Positions 27,931-36,802 of a DNA stretch of 64,000 bases are shown in pieces (position 1 is the first letter of the stretch; each line of letters starts with the position of its first letter). The notes under the pieces were generated by a model. It had not been told where the DNA came from. It saw nothing but the letters and a program-made list of their open reading frames with translations, and did not search any database. Source of the DNA: an uncultured Pseudomonadota bacterium (GTDB lineage Bacteria > Pseudomonadota > Gammaproteobacteria > Burkholderiales > JALYOK01); NCBI GenBank assembly GCA_902826775.1, contig CADEHE010000001.1, positions 633,332 to 697,331 of the forward strand, given 5' to 3'. Position numbers and translations under genes: made by a program.

Positions 27931-28809
27931 CTACGACAACCGCTTACTGGCCCGCTTCGCTGCTTGTGTGGCGGCGTCCTTCAGCTCAGCGAACATTTCT
28001 GACAAGAACTGATTGACTATCGGCGGCGCTTTCTCGGGCGAGCCGGCATCAAACGGCGGCGCCGGATCGTATTCGAGGTAAAGCTGCACTGCTTGCGCGT
28101 AAGTGTCGTTGCGTAACAACGCCGCAAGCTGCAGACCGAAATCGATGCCCGCTGTGACACCACCACCGGTGATGCGATTGCGATCGACGACGATACGGCC
28201 TTTCGTGGGGATCGCTCCTAACTCGCTGAGCACATCGAGCGTCACCCAATGCGAAGTAGCGCGATAGCCTTTCAGCAATCCCGCTGCACCGAGAATGAGC
28301 GAGCCGGTGCATACGCTGGTGACAAAGCGGGCTTGCCGGCCGCGATCGGCGAGGAATTGCAGCACTTCCGCATCCTCCATCATCGTCAATGTGCCCGGTA
28401 CGCCGCCCGGCACGAACAAGACATCGAGATGGTCCGGGCAGTCTGCAAATCGAGTAGTTGGCGGCACGGGAATGAACGTGGTGTGCTCGGCCTTTTCGTT
28501 ACGAACCGGGTCGAGCGTTTTCCACAGCAGATGAATGTCGCGATTCATCAACGACTCGAACACGGCGAGCGGTCCGACCAAGTCTTGCAAGAACATGCCC
28601 GGGTAGACCAGCATGCCGATCGTTAACTTGGGCCCCTCTGTGAGCGCAGCGTAGCGCTGCATCGCATCAAGATGCTGTTGCTCTGCGGATTCTTTGCTGG
28701 CCGCTGCCGCGGTGTTGGCGCGCGGCGTTTCTTCGCCCGCTGCGGTTCTCGTCACCAAACCGGTTAGGCTTGCCGCTGCGGAGAGTTTCGTGAAGTTCCT
28801 CCGGTCCAT
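27931..28809 (-). CDS. Exported DJ-1/PfpI protein, isonitrile hydratase-like
   Basis: 292 residues. A Tat-like signal (DRRNFTKLSAAASLTGLV) is followed by a low-complexity linker and a DJ-1/PfpI domain (about 60-250). The nucleophile elbow SVCTGSLILGAAGLL carries C167, and FLQDLVGPLAVFE (about 73-85) carries D76; this Cys/Asp pattern is that of isonitrile hydratase. It would act outside the cytoplasm, unlike the characterised enzyme. It starts 14 bp after a siderophore receptor gene, so a role in breaking down an imported compound, for example an isonitrile chelator, is conceivable but inferred. Confidence 0.82.
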   Translation of the reverse strand: MDRRNFTKLSAAASLTGLVTRTAAGEETPRANTAAAASKESAEQQHLDAMQRYAALTEGPKLTIGMLVYPGMFLQDLVGPLAVFESLMNRDIHLLWKTLDPVRNEKAEHTTFIPVPPTTRFADCPDHLDVLFVPGGVPGTLTMMEDAEVLQFLADRGRQARFVTSVCTGSLILGAAGLLKGYRATSHWVTLDVLSELGAIPTKGRIVVDRNRITGGGVTAGIDFGLQLAALLRNDTYAQAVQLYLEYDPAPPFDAGSPEKAPPIVNQFLSEMFAELKDAATQAAKRASKRLS

Positions 28810-28823
28810 GCTGTTTCCTGGTC

Positions 28824-30986
28824 TCAGAACGTAATTACGACGCTAGCGCTGATTGTACGTGGCGTGGCTGGCAACACTTGTCCGCCGCCAAAATAGCTCG
28901 AGGGCCTGAAGTATTTCTTGTCCGCCAGGTTGTTGACGCTCAGAGCAAAGCGCGCACGCCCGACAGCATACGACGCTTGCGCATCCCACACCGTTGCAGT
29001 CGGGGTGAAGAAGGTATTGCCGGAATCGCCGGGGAGCTTGGAGTGATGCGTCAATCCAAGCCCGAATCCAAGGCCACTGAATTTGCCTGAACGGATGTCA
29101 TAGCGGGTCGCGAGCCGCGCGCTCGTCTTGGGGACATTGAATAGTTGCTTGCCCTCAAGCACGGGATCGTCAACGACCTCTGGATCTTGATGCGTAAAGC
29201 TCGCCAGCCAGCTCCAAGACGGGTTCAATTGCCAGAGGAGATCGAGCTCGGCGCCGCGCGAACGCTGTTTGCCCGATTGGATGGAAAAGCCCGGGTTGGC
29301 CGGGTCGGCGACTATGGCGTTCTTAACTGTCAAATCGAATATAGCGAAAGTCGCGGTCACGCCTGCGAGATTCTTCAGGCGCAGGCCAATCTCGGTTTGC
29401 TCGGATTCCTCCGGTTTCGGTGGTTGCGAGAAAACCGCAAACAGCGGCACGCGCATCCCCTTGCCGTAGCCGATGAACGCTGAGGTTTGCGGTGTGAACT
29501 CATAGCTCACGCCCAAGCGTGGCGTCAATTTCGAGTTGGTCGAATGGTTGTTGACGCCGAAAACAGCGTTGACGTCGTCGGCCTTTACGCGCGTATAGCG
29601 CAGATTGCCCAGCAGGTGCAGCTTTTCGCCGATGTCCACTTGATCTTGCAGAAACACGGCGGTGCTCCGGTAGCGGTTCTCTTGATCCGGCGGGCTGGGC
29701 TCAACCGGTTCCACCCAAGTGGGATAAACAGGGTTGGTGATGTCGATAGCGCCGATGACGCCGAAATTGAAGAACGGATCAGGTGACAAGCGCAAGAATG
29801 CATCGTCGCGCGTTCGGTCGTAGTCCAAACCCGCTATGAGAGTGTGAGCGACGTTCCCGGAGCGGAGCTTGGCGATCACGGACGGCGAAATGGTGACGGA
29901 ATCGAATTCATCCCAGAGGCGCGCACCACTCACCGTCAGCAGCGGGCCCGGCTCCGCGACCGCGTTGCCGAAGAAGGTGGGGAACACGCCGCGCTGATCC
30001 ACGGCCGCTTGGGTGTAGGCCGCCGTCAGCGCCCACGACCACACGTCGTTAAAGCGTTGCGACCAATTGATGTTGATGCCGCGGGTTTCGGTGGTGGTGT
30101 CAGGCATGTCTTCGGCTGCCACGATACGGCTGCGCGGGATCGAGTATGGTGCGTCCACCACTGTGCCTCGCGTGGGCAGGCCGCTGTAATCGAGCGTCGA
30201 TACATCCGAATAGCGCAGCCGCACCGTCAATTGACTATCCGCGTTTGGGGCCCATGACAAACTGGGGAAGATCGAGGTTCGCTCGTTCTCGATGCGATCC
30301 GTTTCGCTTTCGCTGCGTCGCGCTTCACCGACTAGCCGCACGCTGACTTGGTCCGACAGCGGTTGATTGAAATCGAAGAACACGCCGCGCTCTGAATAGG
30401 AACCGATGCGCAGCCCCACTTCTCGATAGGGCGTGCGTTCCGGTGATTTGGTGGCCACCGCAATGACCCCGCCAAGGAATCCGGCGCCGCCGACTGCTTG
30501 CGCTCCGCCATACAGCGTGCTTCCAGGGCCCTTGACTACTTCGATGCGATTGACGTTGACGAGCGTTTCCGGGATCGAAAAATACCCTGGCATTGGGATG
30601 CCATCGACCACGATAGCCGCATCGAATCCGCGCACCAGAAAGTTAGTGTTGTTCGTATCGCGCTCGTCGACCAGACGCACGCTGGAGACGTTGCGTAGCG
30701 CATCCGAGAAAGTTTGCGCGCCTTGGTCATCAATCAACTTGCGAGGGATCGCGCTCACCGATTGTGGGATGCGCTCGACTGGTGTATTGGTCCGCGTCGC
30801 CGAGCTTGCATTCGGGACTGCATACGTGGATTCGCGCGCAGCCTCGACGGTGAGTGGCTCGAGACGGTAAGGCGCTTCGGTACCGGTATTTTGTGCGCTG
30901 GCTGCGCCAGCGGTTAGTAAGCAGGGAAGGATAGCGAAGCCGCCCAAGCCGGTGATTTTCTGGCGGCGACGGTGTCGATGGGTCAT
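28824..30986 (-). CDS. TonB-dependent siderophore receptor
   Basis: 720 residues. Signal peptide about 1-31 (ending AGAASAQ). The plug (about 55-190) has SVSAIPRKLIDDQGAQTFSDAL, LVRGFDAAIVVDGIPMPG and INRIEVVKGPGSTLYGG, then GGVIAVATKSP. The barrel closes with TISASVVITF. An AGGAGG lies 9 bp before the ATG. It heads an operon with the DJ-1/PfpI gene and is read from regulon site D. It resembles the receptor at 21258 in its plug start (STYAVPNASSATRTNTP against SSYSVPEATSATRTGTP), so the two are paralogues. Confidence 0.93.
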   Translation of the reverse strand: MTHRHRRRQKITGLGGFAILPCLLTAGAASAQNTGTEAPYRLEPLTVEAARESTYAVPNASSATRTNTPVERIPQSVSAIPRKLIDDQGAQTFSDALRNVSSVRLVDERDTNNTNFLVRGFDAAIVVDGIPMPGYFSIPETLVNVNRIEVVKGPGSTLYGGAQAVGGAGFLGGVIAVATKSPERTPYREVGLRIGSYSERGVFFDFNQPLSDQVSVRLVGEARRSESETDRIENERTSIFPSLSWAPNADSQLTVRLRYSDVSTLDYSGLPTRGTVVDAPYSIPRSRIVAAEDMPDTTTETRGININWSQRFNDVWSWALTAAYTQAAVDQRGVFPTFFGNAVAEPGPLLTVSGARLWDEFDSVTISPSVIAKLRSGNVAHTLIAGLDYDRTRDDAFLRLSPDPFFNFGVIGAIDITNPVYPTWVEPVEPSPPDQENRYRSTAVFLQDQVDIGEKLHLLGNLRYTRVKADDVNAVFGVNNHSTNSKLTPRLGVSYEFTPQTSAFIGYGKGMRVPLFAVFSQPPKPEESEQTEIGLRLKNLAGVTATFAIFDLTVKNAIVADPANPGFSIQSGKQRSRGAELDLLWQLNPSWSWLASFTHQDPEVVDDPVLEGKQLFNVPKTSARLATRYDIRSGKFSGLGFGLGLTHHSKLPGDSGNTFFTPTATVWDAQASYAVGRARFALSVNNLADKKYFRPSSYFGGGQVLPATPRTISASVVITF

Positions 30987-31060
30987 GGTGGAATGCCTCC
31001 TGGTTTTGAGTTCTATGTTGCGCGGCGTTGCTACGCAGAGCGCTTACGCGCGAGTCCTCT

Positions 31061-31133
31061 ATTTTGACGCAACGATAGGTCGTGTAGGTGCGGCAATTTG
31101 TCGCACTAGCGTTCGTAGTCGAGCTAATAGAAT
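31061..31133. promoter_or_regulatory. Regulon site D: palindrome serving divergent receptor and TlpA genes
   Basis: TGCGGCAATTTGTCGCA (31089-31105). On the minus strand CAAAAT (31061-31066) lies 22 bp away, before the receptor. On the plus strand TAGAAT (31128-31133) lies 22 bp away, before tlpA. The two -10 boxes are almost symmetric about the palindrome, as expected for an activator working in both directions. Confidence 0.68.
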
Positions 31134-31211
31134 AGAATTCCAACGCTGTGAAGAGCGCGCAGTCTAGAACGTTGCGCTGTCGAGCGCCCCCCATTTCTAC
31201 GCTGCCCAACA

Positions 31212-31709
31212 ATGCGAAATCGCGCCGCGTTCCCTCTAGCCGTGCTCCTCGGTTTCTTCTCGTCGCGTGCCGACGCTGTCGAGGTCGGCGTGCCGGCCCC
31301 CGCCTGCGCACTTCGCCCCTTCTCAGAGGCGCCAGAAGTCCTTACCGCTCAGTTGATCGGTAAGGTCGTCGTTATTGACTTCTGGGCATCGTGGTGCGGC
31401 CCATGTGCGAAATCATTCCCATTTCTGAACGAGTTGGTGCGCGAGCATCGCGACGACGCTGTTCACGTGCTGGGCGTGAATATGGATGAGCATCGCACCG
31501 ACGCGGAAGGATTTCTTAAGCGCCACCCAAATCTTTTTCAAATTGCAACCGATGTCGACGCTCAATGCGCCAAGGCATTCGGCGTGAAGGCGATGCCATC
31601 TTCTTACGTCATCGATAAGAAGGGCTTTGTTCGTGCGGTGGTTAGGGGATTCCAGGCGAGCGACGCAAAGACGATCCGGGAGAGAATTGAATATCTACTC
31701 AAAGAGTAA
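31212..31709 (+). CDS. TlpA/ResA-type periplasmic thioredoxin
   Basis: 165 residues. A signal peptide (about 1-22) is followed by a thioredoxin fold with W61-C62-G-P-C65 and the cis-Pro in AMPSSYVID (about 133-141). TlpA-type proteins reduce disulfides in the periplasm, mostly in haem-protein or copper-protein assembly. It is convergent with the apbE-DUF3570-DUF4266 operon. Associations of thioredoxin, ApbE, DUF4266 and DUF3570 recur in bacteria, so it probably serves that set, for example by keeping the CGC tail of the DUF4266 lipoprotein reduced. Confidence 0.88.
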   Translation: MRNRAAFPLAVLLGFFSSRADAVEVGVPAPACALRPFSEAPEVLTAQLIGKVVVIDFWASWCGPCAKSFPFLNELVREHRDDAVHVLGVNMDEHRTDAEGFLKRHPNLFQIATDVDAQCAKAFGVKAMPSSYVIDKKGFVRAVVRGFQASDAKTIRERIEYLLKE

Positions 31710-31789
31710 ATAGCGGTCGCCTTGATGCCAATTGCAGCCCCCTTCAACTGCCGGGGTGCCTGACTAAGCGATAGGTTCGCGCTCTTAGC

Positions 31790-32728
31790 TCACGATTGGG
31801 GCTTCTCGACTAGCGCTTTTAACGAACCTCCGCTGTTGCCCTGCGTGTCGATCCAATAGTGCGGCAGCCCCAAGTCGTTCAGCCACCTCGGGCCTGTTTC
31901 CTCCTTGAGCATGGCAATCGTGGAAGCGCTGCCTGCAACCACGCAAAAATCGCTGACTACCGTCACGGAGGCGAGGTGTTGCACCGGCCAGCCGGTTTTC
32001 GGGTTGAGCACATGGCCATAGCGCTTGCCGTCAATGAGCATGCAACGCGCGTAGTCGCCGCTACTGGTTAGGCCGCCGCGATGCAATGCCACGTTACCTA
32101 TCGCGACATTTTGAGCCAGGCGCGGATGTTGAATGCCGATGTTCCACGGAGCGCCATCCGGTTGCGGGCCGATGATGCGAATATCGCCGCCAAGGTTGAT
32201 GAAACCGTGCCGTATGCCTAGGTTCTGGCACAGCGTTGCTATGCGATCGGCTGCGTATTCCTTGACGATGCCGCCAAAGTCGAGTTCCATTCCTGGCACT
32301 GGAAAATCCAGTACGGGAGCTTGCCATCGCAATTTGTGCCAACCGATCCGGCTTAGCAGTGCCTGGATCTGCTGCTCCTGTGGGAGTGTGCCGGATTTGA
32401 AATCCCAAGCCTGACGCAAAATGCCGGAGGTAATGTCGAACAAGCCGTCGCTTTGCGCGTGACAGGTTGCCGCGTAGTTCAACAATCCCGCCGTTTCTTC
32501 GTCCACGCTGATGCTGCCCCCGCGCGACGCTACTTGGTTGATCTCGGAAAGAAAACTCGATGCTCGGTAGCGCGAGTAGCGTTGCTCTAGCCGCTCCACA
32601 TCAGCGATCGCCGTACTCGCTACCATCTGTGCTTGGTCCGCGACGCCGGCGTAGAACTGCAACTCGCAAGGCGATCCCATCGCCTTGAAGGGGAAGCTCA
32701 ATAGTGATTCTGTGCCGGAACTTGGCAT
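31790..32728 (-). CDS. apbE: FAD:protein FMN transferase (ApbE)
   Basis: 312 residues, normal length. Attaches FMN to Thr/Ser of exported redox proteins. The conserved motifs are AMGSPCEL (about 16-23), VERLEQRYSRYR (about 44-55), MELDFGGIVKEYAADRI (about 148-164), GGDIRIIG and LTSSGDYAR, then GHVLNPKTGWP (about 237-247). No lipobox is clear. It starts 51 bp after the large DUF3570 gene and is probably the third gene of that operon. I found no protein in the window with the usual flavinylation motif (D-x-x-S/T-G-A-T), so its substrate lies elsewhere or is unusual. Confidence 0.93.
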   Translation of the reverse strand: MPSSGTESLLSFPFKAMGSPCELQFYAGVADQAQMVASTAIADVERLEQRYSRYRASSFLSEINQVASRGGSISVDEETAGLLNYAATCHAQSDGLFDITSGILRQAWDFKSGTLPQEQQIQALLSRIGWHKLRWQAPVLDFPVPGMELDFGGIVKEYAADRIATLCQNLGIRHGFINLGGDIRIIGPQPDGAPWNIGIQHPRLAQNVAIGNVALHRGGLTSSGDYARCMLIDGKRYGHVLNPKTGWPVQHLASVTVVSDFCVVAGSASTIAMLKEETGPRWLNDLGLPHYWIDTQGNSGGSLKALVEKPQS

Positions 32729-32779
32729 TAGCGCCCGCTCATAAAGGCTGATTACTAGGGAGCGGAAACCTGTTTACGA

Positions 32780-35614
32780 TTAAAACATCGTACTCCAGCT
32801 TAAAGTCCAAGCGCCCTTGCGTTCCAGCTGATAGCCGTTGAAATCGTCCTGCAACGGTTGTAACCATTCGAATTTAAGCGCGTTGCCGGCAAAGCTGCCA
32901 CTCGGTACGGTAAAACTAACGCCCAGCCCTAAATCCCAGAACTTGCCGCCGTAGCTGGCCGGCTGATCGAAGGGGCCGACGTGTTGTGGGACATAGGGCT
33001 CGCCTGTGTTCGGGTCAATTTCCGTCGATGCCGGGTATCTGCCCTGAATCGCGCCTTGACGCGTGTAAATTCCGCGCATGGTAGCAGCCAGCCGCCTCGT
33101 AAACTTATAGCCGCCCCATATGCTGCTTTGATAGTGGTCGCCCAATCGATAGCCGGATTTGTTTCGGCTTTCTAGCCGCTTGGTTCCGGTCAATTGAGCA
33201 CCCCAGAAAAATCGTTCCGCGCTTCCGACATAGGTCAGCGTCGGGATAAAGTCCCAAGTGCCACTCCCAAGTTGCATGCCATAGTGGATCCGCTGGCCAC
33301 TAGGATCAGGGTTCGTGGCCGTTTTTCTTAGCTCTATCCCGACATCGCCGGTCGGCGCACTTAAGCCCAAGCCAACATTCACTTGATGCTCGGGGCGGTC
33401 CAAAAGCTTGAACAGGGCGTGCACGCCGGTATCGCCTAACCCACCGGTTTGGTGATTGTGAACGTCGCCGCCGTGGCCGTGACCACTTCCCGTGTCTTCA
33501 GTCAGTGGGGTCAAGTTCATTTGCATATCCATCCACTGCGGCATCACCATCAAGGTCAACTTGTTGTTCCACGCGTACATGAACTCGAGCATGTGCATGT
33601 TCATGGTCATCTTGTTGGGTGCAACTTGGCATTCTTGATTGCCGCAGGCAATCAGCCGCACTGTGTCTAAACTCACAGCGTCCGAGCCTTGCAGTACATT
33701 CCCCGCTTGTTCGCTGCTCATGTAGCGGTAGCCCAGCATGAAATCACCGCTTTTCGCTAATGCGTGGTTAAACATGACGCCTGCGGGCGCCAAATCGGCG
33801 TGGTTGGTGTGCATATCGCCATGCCGCTCAAAAACGTCATTGCTGGCTTCGCTCCCAGAGCTTGGCTTGATCTGCTCCATATCGACGCGCAGGGCGGCGT
33901 TAAGGGTGTAGTAACTGAAGTCGGCAAACGATTGTTCACCGCCACCACTGAGTTTTAGGTCGCCGGCGTGTTTGTAGCGCTCATAGCCTATCTCCAGGCT
34001 GATGCCTTTAGCGAATCGTTTATTGATGGTTATGCCGGCACCCAAAGCGCCAAACGCGGACAAACGCTGATCGCTGGAGTAGTGCTCAGGCAGGCGCAGT
34101 TGATTCCAGGGGTGGTCGATCAATTCGCCGTTCTCGTCCGTCACAACAAGCTGAAAAAGGTATGGGTGGTAGAAGTCGGCGCTCGATTGCGAGTAGTAGC
34201 GCGCGTGTGGCGTCACTGTCCAGCCTCGGCCTAAAGGCTGGACCCACTGTGCCTGCAGTGCATGCGCCCGTATGCCCCAGTCATCGTGAGTGTACTGATA
34301 GTCCAGGTGAAGTGCGGCATCTGCCCGCGGGAAGTAGTGCTGATAACCTAAGCTCCAGCTGACTTGCTCGCGTTTCTCGGGCCGCCTCTCGAGGATGCTA
34401 TCCATAGAGGCTATTGCCGGGCCCGCCTGCAATTGATCGAGCGTGGCGGCAGCGCCTACGCGCGTCACCAGCTTGTAAGGGTTGGCCATGTAGCCTTTGT
34501 TTCGGGCGTAGTCCAGCCGGAATTTCACCAAACTATTCTTGCTGAGCACTTGGGAGAGTCCTAGCTGCAGGCCCACGTCCTCGCGCTTGCCCTGAATTTT
34601 GGCCGCGGTCAACGTGCCATCGCCAAACTCATTTTGCTCGTAGGTGGTCTCAATTTGACCGGGACCAGAACGTTTTCTATGCCGGAAGCAACAAAACTCA
34701 TCTGTCTCGTCGAAAAACAATTCTTCATAGCCGAACGTGTCGATGAATGACACGGCGTCAGGATCGAGTGTGGCCGACGTGCGGTTGCGCGTGTAGCTTA
34801 GCCCAGCATTGACGGCTGTTTGCTTTTGATTGAAATCCCAGCGCCCACCCAAGTTCAAAAAGCGTGATCTGAAGTCGTTCTCGCGTGAAACCCCTGCCCC
34901 CACATAGGCTGCAGAGTCGTCCCATTCATGCGTGAGCTTAAAATCCAGTTGCTTGCGCGCTTCAGGCGATGCGGTGGACATGGTATGGGTCAGTTGATTG
35001 TCCCGCACGCCAGGCAGCAATGTGCCAATATCATCCCGACTTCCTTGTCGATAAAAGTTCAACTTTTCATCGATAAAGAATTCCTTGAGTCCGTCGCGCA
35101 CAAGAGGGGAAGCACCTGAGACTACATTGGGCGAGTTTGTGCCAGCAACCACTGGTGCAGTTGAGATTGGTGATGCGCCGGACCAGGTGTCTTGCGTCAA
35201 GTTCACGCCCAACTTCCAACGTCCGCTCAAAGTCATTCGAGCACGGCCATTTAGAGTGTCCACCTCTATGGGCCGTGGGCTGGTCAATTTAGATTTACCT
35301 GAAAAGAGCCCTGTCTCAGAGTCAAATACGACGCCGAGGACACCTTGGCGTCGATCTTCGCGGTAGCGTCCGTACTGAAAGTCAATGCCGTCTCCTTCCG
35401 CCGCCGCGCAGACAGGCGAAGGAGACAAGCCTGGCAGCGCGAGCGCGGCCAAAGTCAAGGCGCTCAGCGCCGATCGCGGCGGCAATACCCGTTGCGCAGC
35501 CGCCCGCGCGGCGAGCGAATCTTTGGCGCAAGAGAGCAGTTGCGCTATTAGCCCACTGAGAATCTTGCGCGCAAATTTTCGGCTGCTGTGATTGCTGATT
35601 CTAGTAGCAGCCAC
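32780..35614 (-). CDS. DUF3570 protein fused to a Met/His-rich transporter-like barrel (copy 1)
   Basis: 944 residues from GTG 35614, preceded by AAGGAGG at 5 bp; the longer frame has no start that fits. A long basic N-region and hydrophobic signal (about 45-75) are followed by DGIDFQYGRYRED and a DUF3570 barrel (about 75-590), with WSGASPI and many aromatic-ended strands. The C-terminal third (about 600-944) is a second outer-membrane barrel-like unit with AGVMFNHALAKSGDFMLGYRYM, a Met-rich run (MTMNMHMLEFMY, MPQWMDMQMNL), a His-rich loop (HGHGGDVHNH), LSAPTGDVGI and a terminal aromatic. Usual DUF3570 proteins are about half this size. Met/His clusters suggest copper or similar metal contact (inference). 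It overlaps the DUF4266 gene by 14 bp. Confidence 0.82.
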   Translation of the reverse strand: MAATRISNHSSRKFARKILSGLIAQLLSCAKDSLAARAAAQRVLPPRSALSALTLAALALPGLSPSPVCAAAEGDGIDFQYGRYREDRRQGVLGVVFDSETGLFSGKSKLTSPRPIEVDTLNGRARMTLSGRWKLGVNLTQDTWSGASPISTAPVVAGTNSPNVVSGASPLVRDGLKEFFIDEKLNFYRQGSRDDIGTLLPGVRDNQLTHTMSTASPEARKQLDFKLTHEWDDSAAYVGAGVSRENDFRSRFLNLGGRWDFNQKQTAVNAGLSYTRNRTSATLDPDAVSFIDTFGYEELFFDETDEFCCFRHRKRSGPGQIETTYEQNEFGDGTLTAAKIQGKREDVGLQLGLSQVLSKNSLVKFRLDYARNKGYMANPYKLVTRVGAAATLDQLQAGPAIASMDSILERRPEKREQVSWSLGYQHYFPRADAALHLDYQYTHDDWGIRAHALQAQWVQPLGRGWTVTPHARYYSQSSADFYHPYLFQLVVTDENGELIDHPWNQLRLPEHYSSDQRLSAFGALGAGITINKRFAKGISLEIGYERYKHAGDLKLSGGGEQSFADFSYYTLNAALRVDMEQIKPSSGSEASNDVFERHGDMHTNHADLAPAGVMFNHALAKSGDFMLGYRYMSSEQAGNVLQGSDAVSLDTVRLIACGNQECQVAPNKMTMNMHMLEFMYAWNNKLTLMVMPQWMDMQMNLTPLTEDTGSGHGHGGDVHNHQTGGLGDTGVHALFKLLDRPEHQVNVGLGLSAPTGDVGIELRKTATNPDPSGQRIHYGMQLGSGTWDFIPTLTYVGSAERFFWGAQLTGTKRLESRNKSGYRLGDHYQSSIWGGYKFTRRLAATMRGIYTRQGAIQGRYPASTEIDPNTGEPYVPQHVGPFDQPASYGGKFWDLGLGVSFTVPSGSFAGNALKFEWLQPLQDDFNGYQLERKGAWTLSWSTMF

Positions 35615-35825
35615 ACCCGCCTCCTTGTGCAGCCCCGCCGCTTGCGGCGGCTTCGCGGGTGTTGTAGGTATGCGCGCGCAATAGGCTCTGCATCGGGTTG
35701 GGATCCACAGCCATGTGCGGCTTGGCGAGATTGCCGCGTTCCCATGGCGCCACGGTTGTGCAACCTGCAAAGCCGCTGGATAAGGCAATTAGTAGCGCAG
35801 CGCTCGCACACGTTGCTTTATCCAT
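35601..35825 (-). CDS. DUF4266 lipoprotein with GGGCGCY tail (copy 1)
   Basis: 74 residues from ATG 35825, with AGAGG upstream. The signal ends GFAGC, so C22 is probably lipidated. The DUF4266 core VAPWERGNLAKPHMAVDPNP is at about 25-44. A glycine-rich end GGAAQGGGCGCY carries two cysteines (C71, C73). The codons for this tail also form the AAGGAGG and GTG of the next gene. A lipid at one end and a CGC metal- or disulfide-capable tail at the other suggests an envelope metal carrier or anchor (inference). Function unknown. Confidence 0.85.
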   Translation of the reverse strand: MDKATCASAALLIALSSGFAGCTTVAPWERGNLAKPHMAVDPNPMQSLLRAHTYNTREAAASGGAAQGGGCGCY

Positions 35826-35943
35826 CGTCTGATTCCTCTGAGAGTTCTTGCTGGGGGGGCACAATAGTGCCGTCGCTCGCGTTGCGCCAAAAGCCGCGTG
35901 CGCGAGTCGCTATGTGGCGATGATCATGACACGCCGGTACCTT

Positions 35944-35988
35944 GTTGTAAACGGAGCAAGGCTTACGCAGCTGCGGCAATTTGCCGCA
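35944..35988 (-). promoter_or_regulatory. Regulon site E: palindrome before DUF4266 copy 1
   Basis: TGCGGCAATTTGCCGCA (35972-35988) sits inside an even longer palindrome with 12-bp arms (35968-35992, CAGCTGCGGCAA...TTGCCGCAGCTG). On the minus strand TACAAC (35944-35949) lies 22 bp away. The DUF4266 start is about 119 bp further on. Confidence 0.6.
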
Positions 35989-36105
35989 GCTGCTGAGCGA
36001 AGAAATGCCGCGGGGCAATTCGTGCGAATGCCGCCCATAGCGTACCAAGGCCGCCAACACATATGGCGGTAAAAGATTCGTGCGAGCGGGAGCTAGTCAT
36101 TTGGG

Positions 36106-36151
36106 TGCGACAAAATGCCGCATTGGCTTCACGTGACCGCTGAGGTAGGCT
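36106..36151 (+). promoter_or_regulatory. Regulon site F: palindrome before the secreted-protein pair
   Basis: TGCGACAAAATGCCGCA (36106-36122) differs from the consensus palindrome at two places. TAGGCT (36146-36151) lies 23 bp downstream. The palindrome ends 106 bp before ATG 36229. The remaining bases between 35825 and 36229 hold only sites E and F. Confidence 0.55.
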
Positions 36152-36228
36152 ATCGCCCCGCTTGGTCGCTAAGCCGTTTTGACGAATCAAGCGGTCACTA
36201 TTCGCAACTATCTATATTGGAGATTCGC

Positions 36229-36735
36229 ATGACTAGAACGCAGATTGCCAAGAGCTTGGTGCTGACCATGCTCGGGCTTGCCGGTGCTGGGACAAGTTAC
36301 GCACACGAGCCGCGAGTTATCGGCGGCGATTGCAATGTTGAGGTGGGCTGGCAAATCGAGCCTGCGTTGGAAGACGTCGACAACTATGCGGTGCTGATCA
36401 TTGAGGACTGCGGCGGCTTACCGGTGGCCGCAGGCGACATCAACATTACGGTGAAAGCGCTGCGGTTGCACCGTGACGCTTTCAATGCCCCAGTGTTAAA
36501 TCAGCTAACCCTGGGCACGATGAAGACTATAGAGAATTTCGGCTCCATTCAGCTTACGCCTAGCGTTGATGGCGCATATGGATTCGTGCTGAACGGCACT
36601 ATTGCTGGTCGCGCCATCAACAACGAAAAGTTTGTCTGCGGCGACGGCAGCCAATCCGCCGGCGAAGAGTTCGATTGCGTCGTAAATCCACGAGTGTTCC
36701 CCGGTCCGAGCACCAACCGGTACTTACCGAATTGA
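36229..36735 (+). CDS. Secreted hypothetical protein (168 residues)
   Basis: Start ATG 36229 with TGGAG upstream. A signal peptide (about 1-25, ending SYAHEP) is followed by a mature domain of likely beta structure: GGDCNVEVGWQIEPALEDV, NYAVLIIEDCGG, and a late CGDGSQ...FDCVV. Four cysteines at about 33, 63, 142 and 153 could form two disulfides. Family not recognised. It is the first gene after regulon site F and precedes a second secreted protein gene by 67 bp. It lies between the two DUF4266-DUF3570 operons, so it likely belongs to the same system. Confidence 0.7.
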   Translation: MTRTQIAKSLVLTMLGLAGAGTSYAHEPRVIGGDCNVEVGWQIEPALEDVDNYAVLIIEDCGGLPVAAGDINITVKALRLHRDAFNAPVLNQLTLGTMKTIENFGSIQLTPSVDGAYGFVLNGTIAGRAINNEKFVCGDGSQSAGEEFDCVVNPRVFPGPSTNRYLPN

Positions 36736-36802
36736 TAGGACAGCACATTGAACTTGTCGAAACACGGCGAGTGCTTAACAATCTCTCGGGAAAGGAACAA
36801 TC

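Noticed and set aside
19313-31212. Fur boxes before the siderophore receptors
   Set aside because: I looked for GATAATGATAATCATTATC-like sites and saw none convincing; the GC-rich 17-bp palindrome occupies the expected place.
32780-35788. Longer 1002-residue reading of DUF3570 copy 1
   Set aside because: The extra N-terminal 58 residues lie in the wrong frame of the DUF4266 gene and lack a signal; the AAGGAGG-GTG start matches copy 2.
35601-35825. DUF4266 lipoprotein as a RiPP precursor because of its GGGCGCY tail
   Set aside because: It has a lipoprotein signal, not a RiPP leader, and no modifying enzyme gene is in the operon; a metal- or thiol-active tail is simpler.
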